DNA of 38,034 nt from Acidobacteriota bacterium (GTDB taxonomy: Bacteria; Acidobacteriota; Terriglobia; UBA7540), in contig CADDZJ010000034.1 in NCBI GenBank assembly GCA_902812415.1, positions 1 to 38,034 on the forward strand, read 5' to 3'. The translations under genes and the position numbers were made by a program. Of the stretch, positions 1 through 8,099 are shown one piece after another. Under the pieces are notes generated by a model, which was given only the letters and a program-made list of their open reading frames with translations, had not been told where the DNA came from and searched no databases. Numbering within the stretch: position 1 is the stretch's first letter; each line of letters begins with the position of its first letter.

Positions 1-123
1 CAATTTCCAAAATTCCTTGTATCTTTAAGAAACTAAATGGCTTATGAACTTAATTTGTTCGTTGCGCATTAACAAACAGAAAATAATAAACTTAACTGAA
101 AAATGGGGAAATTGTTCGCCATT
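1..123. repeat. AT-rich dispersed repeat, copy 1
   Basis: This stretch aligns without gaps to 18480-18602. By eye 15 of 123 positions differ, about 88% identity. It is AT-rich in an otherwise GC-rich window. It contains a short dyad, TTTGTT then AACAAA, around an 11-nt loop. It may extend to the left beyond the window. On the minus strand both copies can be read as peptide, but many differences would change amino acids, so it is probably not coding. Confidence 0.85.
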
Positions 124-146
124 TTGTAGCAGGTAATTGGGCCAAA

Positions 147-221
147 CTGCCCTGAAAAATACGCCGAGACTGGCAGGTGTTTTGGTTGCGTGCCGAAATA
201 TCGGCGCATTTTTCAGGGCAG
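147..221. repeat. long inverted repeat, 21-bp arms
   Basis: The left arm (147-167) and right arm (201-221) are reverse complements at 20 of 21 positions, separated by 33 nt. The single mismatch pairs position 161 with 207. The loop contains a further short GGCA/TGCC complement. The structure lies about 24 bp beyond the AT-rich repeat. I found no second copy in the window. It could be a miniature element, a strong hairpin in RNA, or a protein-binding site. Confidence 0.75.
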
Positions 222-345
222 AATGACATGCAGAGGCGCTCAGCGTCAAAATGGCAGGGGAAAAGAATTCGGAATGATGGGCGAAGGTTCAGCATGACAT
301 CGCAGGATGGCAGCCAGCCAAGTTCAAAGCGTGTGTATTGGAAGG
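222..345. other. gene-free stretch downstream of the xylanase
   Basis: Together with the two repeats to its left, this makes a gene-free left end of 345 bp. Several short frames are open, but none has a convincing ribosome-binding site or recognisable product. I see no clear T-run terminator after the xylanase stop. Confidence 0.5.
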
Positions 346-1473
346 CTACTGCAGGCTGTGATGCTCAATTTCAAGCCGTCGCTCAATAGTTTTGGGATTT
401 TTCCGGGCGGCTTGTGCGAACGCCTTCAACACGGCCCGGTAGGCAGGCTTGGGCCGGTAGTTCGCGTCAAAGAGCAAGGCGTCGCCCTTTTCGCCCCTGG
501 TGTAATGAGGGATCCAGGAATACTTATCGGTGAATCCCCAGGTTTGGAAAGCTGTGCATCCGGGCTGTTCAGCGCAAATAGTGGCCATTTCCCCGTAAAT
601 TTTCGCCTGCCTGGAAAGATCAGCGCGATGAAGGGGCTTTCCGCTCGCATTCATCGGAAGAGCTACATCCATTTCGGTGATATGGACCTGGACGCCCAAA
701 GCGGCAAGCCGGGCGATATTGGCGGCTACGGATGTGGGAATCTGATTCAGATCCATCAGGTGCATTTGCAGTCCCACGCCATCGATGGGCACATGGCGGC
801 GTTTGAAATCCTTCACCATCGCGTAGATGGCGTCGGATTTGGCGTTCAATCCCTCGGCGGCATAGTCGTTGTAAAAGAGCAAGGCTTTCGGATCGGCCTG
901 GTGCGCCCAGCGGAACGCCTGCGCAATGTAAGCGGTTCCCTGGCCGGCCAGCCCGATTCCAGGTCGGTCGTACCAGAGGGTGTGCTTCAATTGCCCATTG
1001 CGGTCAAAAGCTTCGTTCACAACATCCCAGGCGAATACTTTGGCGCGATAATGGCTGACCACGGTTATGATATGGTTCTTCATGATGCTGCGCAGTTCAT
1101 CCGGAGTGAAGTGACCTTCAGTCAGCCACGCCGGATTAAAGACGCCCCAGAGCAGGTTATGACCGCGAACCTTCATCTGGTGGGCTTCGGCGAATTCGAC
1201 AACCTGATCGCCCGCCGTAAAGTTGAATTGGCCGCGAGCCGGTTCTGTGGCTTGCCACTTCATGGCGTTCTCGGGCTCCGCCATGTTGAACTGGCTGGCC
1301 AGCATTTCGGCATAGAGGGGTTCGGAAAATCGCGCAGGGTCCACGGCCGCTCCCACCAGCAAACCCAGTTTTTGAGCCTCTTTGCGCAACGACTGGGCAA
1401 AACAGACGGGTTGCCCTACAATCGGGAGAGCGATAAGGACTGTCAGGAAATTCGGACTGATTTTGAATCGCAT
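346..1473 (-). CDS. secreted endo-1,4-beta-xylanase, GH10
   Basis: This 375-residue protein is a glycoside hydrolase family 10 enzyme, which cleaves internal beta-1,4 bonds in xylan. Residues 1-26 form a signal peptide, with likely cleavage before the Q of FAQS. The rest is a single GH10 barrel. The acid/base glutamate is in WDVVNEAF (E154) and the nucleophile is in HITEMDV (E267). The substrate-binding motif RGHNLLW is also present. There is no carbohydrate-binding module. The start at 1473 has a GGAG Shine-Dalgarno site about 7 nt upstream. A longer frame reaching 1701 would read through the repeat at 1491-1590 and is rejected. The gene is divergent from the MetE-like gene. Xylanase is the best call; cellulase side activity occurs in the family. 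Confidence 0.93.
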   Translation of the reverse strand: MRFKISPNFLTVLIALPIVGQPVCFAQSLRKEAQKLGLLVGAAVDPARFSEPLYAEMLASQFNMAEPENAMKWQATEPARGQFNFTAGDQVVEFAEAHQMKVRGHNLLWGVFNPAWLTEGHFTPDELRSIMKNHIITVVSHYRAKVFAWDVVNEAFDRNGQLKHTLWYDRPGIGLAGQGTAYIAQAFRWAHQADPKALLFYNDYAAEGLNAKSDAIYAMVKDFKRRHVPIDGVGLQMHLMDLNQIPTSVAANIARLAALGVQVHITEMDVALPMNASGKPLHRADLSRQAKIYGEMATICAEQPGCTAFQTWGFTDKYSWIPHYTRGEKGDALLFDANYRPKPAYRAVLKAFAQAARKNPKTIERRLEIEHHSLQ

Positions 1474-1490
1474 CGCACTCCTCACAGCGC

Positions 1491-1590
1491 GGCGGAGCCG
1501 CAACGAATGTGGCGCGGCCGTCTCGGCCGTGGGCGCGGGTGGGACGCCCGCGCCAGGCAAGGAAAATTGGCGCAAGCCGCAAACATTTTG
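1491..1590 (+). repeat. GC-rich hairpin repeat, copy 1
   Basis: This 100-bp element matches 2847-2947 in the same orientation, with one 1-nt length difference. It has two hairpins: CGGCCG-TCT-CGGCCG, and GGCGCGGG pairing with CCCGCGCC. It ends in CGCAAGCCGCAAACATTTTG. It lies only 17 bp upstream of the xylanase start codon, so it is probably within that gene's promoter or leader. Frames through it give AVSAVGxGGTP-type peptides, which I regard as spurious. Confidence 0.88.
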
Positions 1591-1772
1591 ATCATTCGCA
1601 GCACAGATACAATGTCTTGATCGCTTCAGGGCCGCCGTGATGCGCTCCGTCGAAGGGTGCGATGAAGCGCGCCGCGCGGTGAATGCATATTTATCCGTCA
1701 TTCGGCTTCGACAGTCAAGACGCTTCGCTGGGGATGAGCTGCGTGAAAATCTGAGGATACAAAAGGACCGTC

Positions 1773-2798
1773 ATGAAAAATGGATTGCCTCTTCTGCCCA
1801 CCAGCGTCGTGGGCTCCTATGCCAGGCCCGCATGGGTTTGGACCGCTCTTGAAGCGGCCCAGCGCGGCGAACTGGGCCCCGCCGACCTCAAGGAGGTTTT
1901 GGACGATGCGGTCGATATGGCCCTGCGCGACCAGGAGGACGCAGGGGTGGACGTTGTCTCCGACGGCGAAATGCGGCGCGCAGGGTTTTTCACCGCCGAG
2001 TTTTACGCGCACCTGACAGGACTGAGAGCGCTTGAACCGGAGCGGCGAAAGGGCCCGGCCGGACACGACCAGCAGCATCGCTTTGAAGTGCTGGAGCCGA
2101 TCTCGGCGCCGCAGGGACTGGGCGTGGTGGCGGAGTATCAATATGCTCGCAACCGCGCCAGGCGGCCGATCAAAGTTACGATTCCAGGCCCATTTACGCT
2201 CTCGGGCCGACTCGCCACCGGCGGCGTCTACAAACAGCGATTGGACGCCGCCTGGGCCTTTGTCCCCATTCTCAATGCGGAGCTGAAAGCGCTGGTGGCC
2301 GTCGGGGCCGACTTCATCCAGATCGATGAGCCTTCGCCCGCGATTCATCCGGAGAGCAAGGCGGAATTTGCAGCGCTCTTTAATGCGGCGGTCGAGGGGA
2401 TCGCAGCGCGCCTGGCCGCTCATCTGTGCTTTGGCAACTATGCCGGTCGCCCGCTGGGCAAAAGGTCCTACTCCATGATCCTGAATCAGATGATGGAGTA
2501 CCGGGTGGAGCAACTGGTTCTGGAATTTGCGAATCGGGAGTTGGCAGAGCTTCCGCTATGCCGGGAAATCAGCCGGCATCGGGAACTGGCGATCGGCCTG
2601 GTGGATGTAAAGAGTTACTATCTTGAGACCCCTGCGGATGTTGCGGAGCGCATCCGCCAGGCGCTGGAATACGTGCCAGCGGAAAAGCTGACGATTGTCC
2701 CCGACTGTGGCTTCAGCCAGACCGCGCGCTGGGCCGCCCGCGCAAAGTTGCGCGCCATGGTTGACGGCGCGCGCCGAGTCCGCGCGGAACTTAAGTGA
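1773..2798 (+). CDS. MetE C-terminal-like methyltransferase (cobalamin-independent Met synthase family)
   Basis: This 341-residue protein corresponds to the catalytic C-terminal barrel of cobalamin-independent methionine synthase and lacks the N-terminal half of full MetE (about 750 residues). The zinc ligands are recognisable: H217 and C219 in HLCFG, E251 in LEFANRE, and C312 in PDCGF. IDEPSPAIH and the N-terminal TSVVGSYARP are also typical. Stand-alone short forms are common. Some act with corrinoid proteins or other methyl donors, so the methyl donor here is unknown. The ATG at 1773 has an AAAAGGA site 5 nt upstream. The gene stands alone between two direct hairpin repeats, divergent from the xylanase gene. 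Confidence 0.88.
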   Translation: MKNGLPLLPTSVVGSYARPAWVWTALEAAQRGELGPADLKEVLDDAVDMALRDQEDAGVDVVSDGEMRRAGFFTAEFYAHLTGLRALEPERRKGPAGHDQQHRFEVLEPISAPQGLGVVAEYQYARNRARRPIKVTIPGPFTLSGRLATGGVYKQRLDAAWAFVPILNAELKALVAVGADFIQIDEPSPAIHPESKAEFAALFNAAVEGIAARLAAHLCFGNYAGRPLGKRSYSMILNQMMEYRVEQLVLEFANRELAELPLCREISRHRELAIGLVDVKSYYLETPADVAERIRQALEYVPAEKLTIVPDCGFSQTARWAARAKLRAMVDGARRVRAELK

Positions 2799-2846
2799 GA
2801 GACTGGAGGAATGCCGCATTCGGGCTTGCTGAGTATGAACCAGCGT

Positions 2847-2947
2847 GGCGGAGCCGCAACCCATGTGGCACAGCCGTCTCGGCCGTGGGCACGGGCGGGA
2901 CGCCCGTGCCCACGCAAGGAAAATTTGCGCAAGCCGCAAACATTTTG
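2847..2947 (+). repeat. GC-rich hairpin repeat, copy 2
   Basis: This 101-bp copy has the same orientation as 1491-1590 and begins 48 bp after the MetE-like stop codon. Its main stem is GGCACGGG with CCCGTGCC. Compared with copy 1, one G has become A and the opposite C has become T, so the base pair is kept. The first hairpin (CAGCCG-TCT-CGGCCG) has one mismatch. Confidence 0.88.
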
Positions 2948-3467
2948 ACCGTTAGGATTCTTCGCTCGCAAAGTTTATCCGAGAATGACAGGGCGCCAAT
3001 CATCCAAGACAATCGGCTATCGAGGTCATCAGATTTGAGCCAAATTCCGCCCCGTGACGCCTCGTTTCGAGAATATCCCTTACTACGTTGTTGTATTTCT
3101 AGGCATCGGGAATCTTCCGTATTGCCAGACGGTCAAGGATTTCCTATCCTGTTAATGACTGGAGTAAACTTGCGGGGGTGGCCGGCGAGCAAAGGACGCC
3201 TTGGGCTCTCATCAAGGCAAGCCTTCCACAGTGAGCTGAGTTGCTTTTTCGCATCATACCAAAGCGTATAGACCGCTAGCGGCGAGGGTATTCGGAAAGT
3301 TCCCGTAATGATCATGGCTGCCCTTCAAGAAGCGGTGAGCAGGCTTATTCCCTGCCAGGTTGCTCCAACAGGAACTACAAGGGCAGAGATCATACGCCTC
3401 TGCTTAAAGCTTGAGTGGCGGATGAGTTCCGTGGCTTGGGATTGTCCGCCATCGCGGGAGGAAGGTC
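2948..3467. other. intergenic, no gene recognised
   Basis: This 520-bp stretch precedes the response regulator. Near 2960-2995 it has a short motif like the TCGCTCGGAATGACAG end of the dispersed element at 13895-14037. Short frames (for example 3308-3502) have no recognisable product and lack a Shine-Dalgarno site. The last bases form the GGGAGGAAGG ribosome-binding site of the next gene. Confidence 0.5.
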
Positions 3468-3920
3468 ATGTCTTTAATGCCACTCAGCTTAGCATCCATT
3501 AAACCTGTCAAACCGTTGAGCGCCGAAGGACAGCCGGCAGGCCAACCCGCAAGGATTCTGATGGTGTCCGAGGATGTCCAGGATCTGAAGGATTGGAGCC
3601 AGATCTTTAATCGCCGAGGCTATGGCGTGCGGGCTTGCGCTTCATACAATGAAGCGGCCCGCTGCCTGGAATCAGAAAAGTGCGATCTGATTCTGGTTGA
3701 TCAAGGCAGCCCCGCGTTTGAAGGGCGGGTCATTCTGGAATCGGCGGCGAAAGCAAACCGGAGATCTCCGGTTCTCGTTCTGGCGCGCTCTCACGATATG
3801 CACTGTTATCTCGAAGCCATGCAGTTGGGCGCGGCGGATTATCTGGAGAAACCCTTGCCTGCGCCGCAGATCGTTCGGCTGGTTGAGAGATACTTACCCT
3901 ATCATACAACCGCAGCCTGA
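3468..3920 (+). CDS. single-domain response regulator (receiver only)
   Basis: This 150-residue protein has a receiver domain from about residue 28 to 145, after a 27-residue proline-rich N-terminus. It carries the acidic pocket E35-D36, the phospho-acceptor D78 in LILVDQ, and the conserved lysine K128 in YLEKPL. The usual Thr/Ser switch is unclear, because the strand after beta-4 reads VLVLARS. There is no output domain, so it probably acts by protein interaction, like CheY or Spo0F. The start is fixed by GGGAGGAAGG just upstream. No histidine kinase is adjacent, so its partner is unknown. Confidence 0.85.
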   Translation: MSLMPLSLASIKPVKPLSAEGQPAGQPARILMVSEDVQDLKDWSQIFNRRGYGVRACASYNEAARCLESEKCDLILVDQGSPAFEGRVILESAAKANRRSPVLVLARSHDMHCYLEAMQLGAADYLEKPLPAPQIVRLVERYLPYHTTAA

Positions 3921-3996
3921 ACGAGGCGTTCCTATTCAGCCTGGTCTGCGCCTTCAGGGACAAGACCTTGCTGCGGCCTGCAAATGACAGCGGCAA

Positions 3997-4018
3997 CACC
4001 CCTGCTGGAGGGGTAGTG
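3997..4018. other. hairpin after response regulator
   Basis: ACCCCT and AGGGGT form a 6-bp stem with a 5-nt loop about 80 bp after the response-regulator stop. No T-run follows, so it is not a classical Rho-independent terminator. Confidence 0.4.
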
Positions 4019-4022
4019 CGCG

Positions 4023-4085
4023 TGTACGCCGTTCAGGGCAGGCTCTCAGCGCCGATAATCGCCGATGGGGCCAGGCGCGCTACAG
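4023..4085. repeat. TGTAG-type dispersed element, degenerate copy
   Basis: This copy shares TTCAGGGCAGGCTCTC with the elements at 12416-12495 and 17903-17981, and ends in GCGCTACAG. The left end (TGTACGCC) is less well conserved. The element occupies the gap between the response regulator and the DUF2934 gene. Confidence 0.6.
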
Positions 4086-4171
4086 CGCAGGCGCTGCTGA
4101 TTTGCTGAGGGGGGCAATCAACCCCGGCCGAAGTGTAAATCTATAAAAAGAACGTGTAGGAGAACGATTGC

Positions 4172-4639
4172 ATGAGGAAAATCAAGACGCTGAAGACAAA
4201 AAGCGATAATTCCAATCTGCGAATTCTTTCTGGCGAGGACCTCGATAGCTTGAAAAGAACCATCCGGCAATTGGTGGAAAATTGCGCCTATCGGCATTAT
4301 GAGGCCCGCGGTCGCCAGGATGGTCACGCTCTTGAAGATTGGCTGCGCGGGGAAGCCGAAGTCCTGCAACCTGCTCAGGCAAAAATTGAGGAGTCTGGCG
4401 AGACGCTGACCGTCACAATGGAGGCTAAAAACCTTGACGCCGCCACGCTACAAATTGGCATTGAACCAGAGCGCGCCATCATCTGCCTGGGAAAGCAGGA
4501 AAATTCTGAGCAGTCCTTCAGTCTGGAGTCGGTCAGGGTTATTGATTTTCCTCACAGGGTTGATTCAGCAAAGGCAGGAGTGGACTTCAAGAGAGGCAGG
4601 TTCTCTTTGAAGCTGCCGAGGGCCACTTCGGCCTGCTGA
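4172..4639 (+). CDS. DUF2934 protein with possible Hsp20-like C-terminus
   Basis: This 155-residue protein has a recognisable DUF2934 segment at about residues 28-66 (AYRHYEARGRQDGHALEDWL). That short helical domain is frequent in Acidobacteria and Proteobacteria and has no known function. Residues 78-150 are predicted beta-rich, with VTMEAKNLDAATLQIGIEP, and end in FSLKLPR. This resembles the small-heat-shock (alpha-crystallin) fold, which would suggest a chaperone or stress role. The Hsp20 assignment is a tentative inference. The ATG at 4172 has a TAGGAGAA site upstream. The gene converges with the AsmA-like gene, which ends 30 bp away. Confidence 0.75.
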   Translation: MRKIKTLKTKSDNSNLRILSGEDLDSLKRTIRQLVENCAYRHYEARGRQDGHALEDWLRGEAEVLQPAQAKIEESGETLTVTMEAKNLDAATLQIGIEPERAIICLGKQENSEQSFSLESVRVIDFPHRVDSAKAGVDFKRGRFSLKLPRATSAC

Positions 4640-4669
4640 AAAGCGCGGCAAACGGCGCCCCTCAGCTTC

Positions 4670-6220
4670 TTACTTGATTAACTTGCCGAGATCGAGCCCA
4701 AAGGCAGGTTGATCTTTCGTTCCCGTAATCTTGATCGGAAGAACGGTTCCCGCACCCTTGCGGGCAAACAACGGATCGATGGGTTTCAGCAGAAGCGATT
4801 TGATTCCCGTAGTCATCTGCGACAATTTGGCCTCAAGCCGTAACGTGCCATGGAAATCGAGGTTCTCGCTGATTAAGCCGTAGCTGCCGTGGAGCTGGAC
4901 GGAGGCGCCCGGCACGCTGAACGACAGGCTTGAGAACGTCATTTTGCCGCCCTTCAGGACAAAGCGTCCTTTCAGGTTGAAAACGCTGCTTCCGGAATTG
5001 TCAGACGCCTGAACGCCCTGACCCTTGCGGCTGAGGCTTTCGAGCCGCTGCTGCACATTCAGACTGGTAAACCGCGCGGACTGGATCGTGAAGCCGCCAT
5101 TCAGGATCAAGCGTCGAGCGACATCTTCCTCGCCCGGCGGGAGGTTGAATTTCGTTTTCAGGTTGATGTCGCCGGTCATCAAGGGCTTTGAGGATTTCAC
5201 GGCAAGCCGAAGCAGGTCTTCAATGCGAGCCTGACCTGCGCTCACATCCAGCAAAACTGCTCTTCCCTTAATGCCTGTTGTCCGCAGCACTCCTCCGCGA
5301 GCTACGATCGAGGATTGAAGAAACTGCGCTTCCACCGGCCGCAACAGGGTGTCGCCATTCGTCCCATCCACCACCGCCGTAAATTGCGTTTTCAAGTGAA
5401 CGCGATTGCCGCTGATCCCAATGGCAAAATCGGGCGTATCTGTCTCGCCTTGAACCCTAATGCGATTCAGCACGCCGCCGTACTTCCCATGCGAGGATAA
5501 AATTCCCGCGATCCCCCGGATGGTTGAAAGATCAGCGTCTCGAAACGCATAGCTCCCCGCAACCGGCGTTAAACCTGGATTATCCGGATTCCAGGGCCCG
5601 AAGGTTCCGGTGGATTGAATCTCGCCTATCGGCTTGGGATTCGTCAGAGTGGCTTGAAAAGACATGGCCTGGCCTCTTCCCGCCGATTCGAGTCGTAGCC
5701 TGGATATTGCGAACACGTGCGGGAGCTTGCCGGGCGTGCGAGGCAGGATGCTGAGGACTGTACCATCGGCGATGATCTCTCCCAGCGTAAAAGGCGGAAG
5801 GCGGCGCCGAGTTTTCCTGGTCTGCGGAGGGTTTTCCTGTCGAGGCGGGATATTCAGAACGAAGCCCTCCAATCGCAAACGTTTCAGACGCCTGGGATGG
5901 CTCAGTAGTCCCAGCCAGCTCTCATCGAAGGCGAATCTTTTGATTAAGGCCACAGGAAGCGCGTTCCTGCTATCTCTGGATTTCAGAACCAAACCTTCGC
6001 CGGTGACATAAATATGGGGAAATAAAGATACGTTAAAACTCTTAAGCTCAACCTGGCATCGGTAGTGTTCTTCCAGCGCGTGAATGGCCCATTTTCGGCT
6101 CAGCGGAGAAAGGTGAACGTCCACTTCGATCAGAACGACAATTGCGCCGAGAATGACGACGCCTAAAATGATCAGCCATTTCCGCCTGGCGTGCCTTGGA
6201 GCCGGTTCCGGTTGTTGCAT
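4670..6220 (-). CDS. AsmA-family membrane-anchored protein
   Basis: This 516-residue protein has a short cytoplasmic N-terminus, one membrane segment (about residues 14-33), and a long periplasmic region rich in beta strands. The segment after the membrane span (SRKWAIHALEEHYRCQVELKSFNVSLFPHIYVTGEGLVL) is typical of the AsmA N-terminus. Members of this family are bridge-like proteins linked to envelope lipid transport and outer-membrane homeostasis. The C-terminus (residues 440-516) has AsmA-like strands and ends ITGTKDQPAFGLDLGKLIK. It starts 16 bp after the treZ stop and is probably the last gene of the malQ-treZ transcript. The functional link to sugar metabolism is unclear. Confidence 0.85.
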   Translation of the reverse strand: MQQPEPAPRHARRKWLIILGVVILGAIVVLIEVDVHLSPLSRKWAIHALEEHYRCQVELKSFNVSLFPHIYVTGEGLVLKSRDSRNALPVALIKRFAFDESWLGLLSHPRRLKRLRLEGFVLNIPPRQENPPQTRKTRRRLPPFTLGEIIADGTVLSILPRTPGKLPHVFAISRLRLESAGRGQAMSFQATLTNPKPIGEIQSTGTFGPWNPDNPGLTPVAGSYAFRDADLSTIRGIAGILSSHGKYGGVLNRIRVQGETDTPDFAIGISGNRVHLKTQFTAVVDGTNGDTLLRPVEAQFLQSSIVARGGVLRTTGIKGRAVLLDVSAGQARIEDLLRLAVKSSKPLMTGDINLKTKFNLPPGEEDVARRLILNGGFTIQSARFTSLNVQQRLESLSRKGQGVQASDNSGSSVFNLKGRFVLKGGKMTFSSLSFSVPGASVQLHGSYGLISENLDFHGTLRLEAKLSQMTTGIKSLLLKPIDPLFARKGAGTVLPIKITGTKDQPAFGLDLGKLIK

Positions 6221-6236
6221 ACGGCCTTTTCTTACC

Positions 6237-8099
6237 CTACCGCCTTCGTCCGAAAAACGCCAAGGACCTTGGACTCAATTTCAATTCCAACGAGCCTGTC
6301 GAGTGGAACCGCGCTGGAAGAGCGCTTCCGCTCCCCAGCCAGCGCTCCTCCGCGGAATCAAGTTCTTTGTCCCAATCACCCTCGGGAAACGCGATATTTA
6401 AAGTCGCTGGATGCTCGCTGAAGTTGAAGATCATCAGAGCTTCTCCAGAATCGCTCCATCGGCGAATCACAAGCGCTTTTTTCGGTTCAAATCCCATCAC
6501 TTCCATCCGCTCCTTGCTAGGATTCACCAGCCCGGGATGAGTGCGCCGAATCTCGATTAATTTCCAATAGAACTCGCATAAAGTGCGATGAGGTTCCTGA
6601 GAGCGCAGCCCGTGGTTGAGTCTGGAACGGAGGAAAGTCTGTTCATTCTGGGGATCGGGAATTTGACCCTGCCATTGAAACTCAGCGAATTCCTCAAGCC
6701 GACCCTTTCGGACTGCTTCGATCAGCTTTGGATCGGAATGGCTGGTGAAATACTGAAAGGGGGCGGTTTCACCGTATTCCTCACCCATGAAAAGCAGCGG
6801 AATGAAGGGTGAAAGAATGGTGACTCCGGCGGCCAGTTTGAGTCCTTCGGTTGTGATTCTCTGTGCCAGGCGATCTCCCAGCGCCCGATTCCCAACCTGA
6901 TCGTGATTCTGCGCAAAGACGACGAATTGCCAGGCGGGAATTGACCGTGAAGAATTGCCGTGGCGGCGCTTGCGAAAAACAGAGTACTGGCCGGAATATA
7001 CGTAGCCTTCCTGAAACGCGGTCGCCAAATCGCTGATTCTTCCGAAGTCAGCATAATATCCAGCGCGCTCATCGGTGAGCAAGGTGTGCAGCGCGTGGTG
7101 AAAATCATCGTTCCATTGGGCGTCCAGGCCGTAGCCGCCAAGCTCCTGCGGCCGGATGACGCGCGTGTCATTCAGATTGCTTTCAGCAATCAGGTAAATC
7201 TGTCGGCCTTGAGCCTGGGCAAACGCATGAACGGCTGCGGATAACTCGCCCAGAAACGGCCGGGCGCTTGGGTCGACGATGCCATGTATGGCATCCAGGC
7301 GAAGAGCGTCGATGTGAAATTCCGCCAGCCAATAGAGCGCGTTCTCGATAAAGAAGCGGCGGACTTCATCGCTCCGAGGTCCATCAAAATTGATGGCCGA
7401 CCCCCAGGGAGTGCGATAACGATCCGTGAAGTATGGCCCGTATTCGCCCAGGTAGTTTCCTTCCGGGCCGAGGTGGTTATAAACCACGTCCAGCGTCACC
7501 GCAAGTTCGCGCTGATGGCAAGCGTTAACAAGCCTTTGCAACCCAGCCGGCCCGCCATAGCTATGCTGGACGGCAAATGGGAAAACGCCGTCATATCCCC
7601 AGTTCCTACTGCCCGGAAACTGCGCAACGGGCATCAATTCAATGGCCGTCACACCCAGTCTCTTCAGATCATCGAGATGCGGAATGATGGCGTCAAACGT
7701 GCCTTCGGGCGTGTATGTGCCGACATGAAGCTCATAGAGAATATAACTTTCCAGGGGCAAGCCCCGCCAGCCCGCATCATTCCATTGAAAAGCTCCGGAA
7801 TTCCAAATCTGCGAGGGCTGATGGACTCCTTCGGGCTGAAACCGGGAGGCCGGATCGGGCCGCTCGGCCTGGTTGTTCAGGCGGTAGACGTAACGAGCCT
7901 CTGGATTGATTTCTTCAACAACGGTCCGGAAGTAGCTGCGATCTTCCAGGTTCATGCGGACCACGCGCTCGCGCGGGAAGAGGATTCGCAAATCGACCGT
8001 TTTCGCTTTCGGAGCCCACACCTGAAATTGCCAATCTCCGTTTTCGAGCGCCGTTGCGCCGAGCGTCAGCATTGGGATTGGGTTTCTGAGATTATCCAT
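6237..8099 (-). CDS. treZ: malto-oligosyltrehalose trehalohydrolase
   Basis: This 620-residue GH13 enzyme releases trehalose from maltooligosyl-trehalose. It has an N-terminal E-set domain (FQVWAPKAKTVDLRI), the GH13 barrel and a C-terminal beta domain. The catalytic residues are D269 in DALRLDAIHGI, E306 in LIAESNLND and D400 in QNHDQVGN. The TreZ signature GTYTPEGTFDA is present. The ATG at 8099 overlaps the malQ stop by 8 bp, which implies translational coupling. A TTG start at 8141 is possible but would overlap malQ by 50 bp. TreY, which makes the substrate, is not in this window. Confidence 0.93.
   Translation of the reverse strand: MDNLRNPIPMLTLGATALENGDWQFQVWAPKAKTVDLRILFPRERVVRMNLEDRSYFRTVVEEINPEARYVYRLNNQAERPDPASRFQPEGVHQPSQIWNSGAFQWNDAGWRGLPLESYILYELHVGTYTPEGTFDAIIPHLDDLKRLGVTAIELMPVAQFPGSRNWGYDGVFPFAVQHSYGGPAGLQRLVNACHQRELAVTLDVVYNHLGPEGNYLGEYGPYFTDRYRTPWGSAINFDGPRSDEVRRFFIENALYWLAEFHIDALRLDAIHGIVDPSARPFLGELSAAVHAFAQAQGRQIYLIAESNLNDTRVIRPQELGGYGLDAQWNDDFHHALHTLLTDERAGYYADFGRISDLATAFQEGYVYSGQYSVFRKRRHGNSSRSIPAWQFVVFAQNHDQVGNRALGDRLAQRITTEGLKLAAGVTILSPFIPLLFMGEEYGETAPFQYFTSHSDPKLIEAVRKGRLEEFAEFQWQGQIPDPQNEQTFLRSRLNHGLRSQEPHRTLCEFYWKLIEIRRTHPGLVNPSKERMEVMGFEPKKALVIRRWSDSGEALMIFNFSEHPATLNIAFPEGDWDKELDSAEERWLGSGSALPARFHSTGSLELKLSPRSLAFFGRRR

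Noticed and set aside
307-1620. 437-residue open frame on the plus strand
   Set aside because: It lies opposite the GH10 xylanase, which has clear catalytic motifs and a ribosome-binding site. The plus-strand product has no recognisable domain.
2795-3271. 158-residue frame with AVSAVGTGGTPVP-type peptide
   Set aside because: This peptide is the translation of the hairpin repeat and occurs in both copies in different contexts, so it is a repeat artefact.
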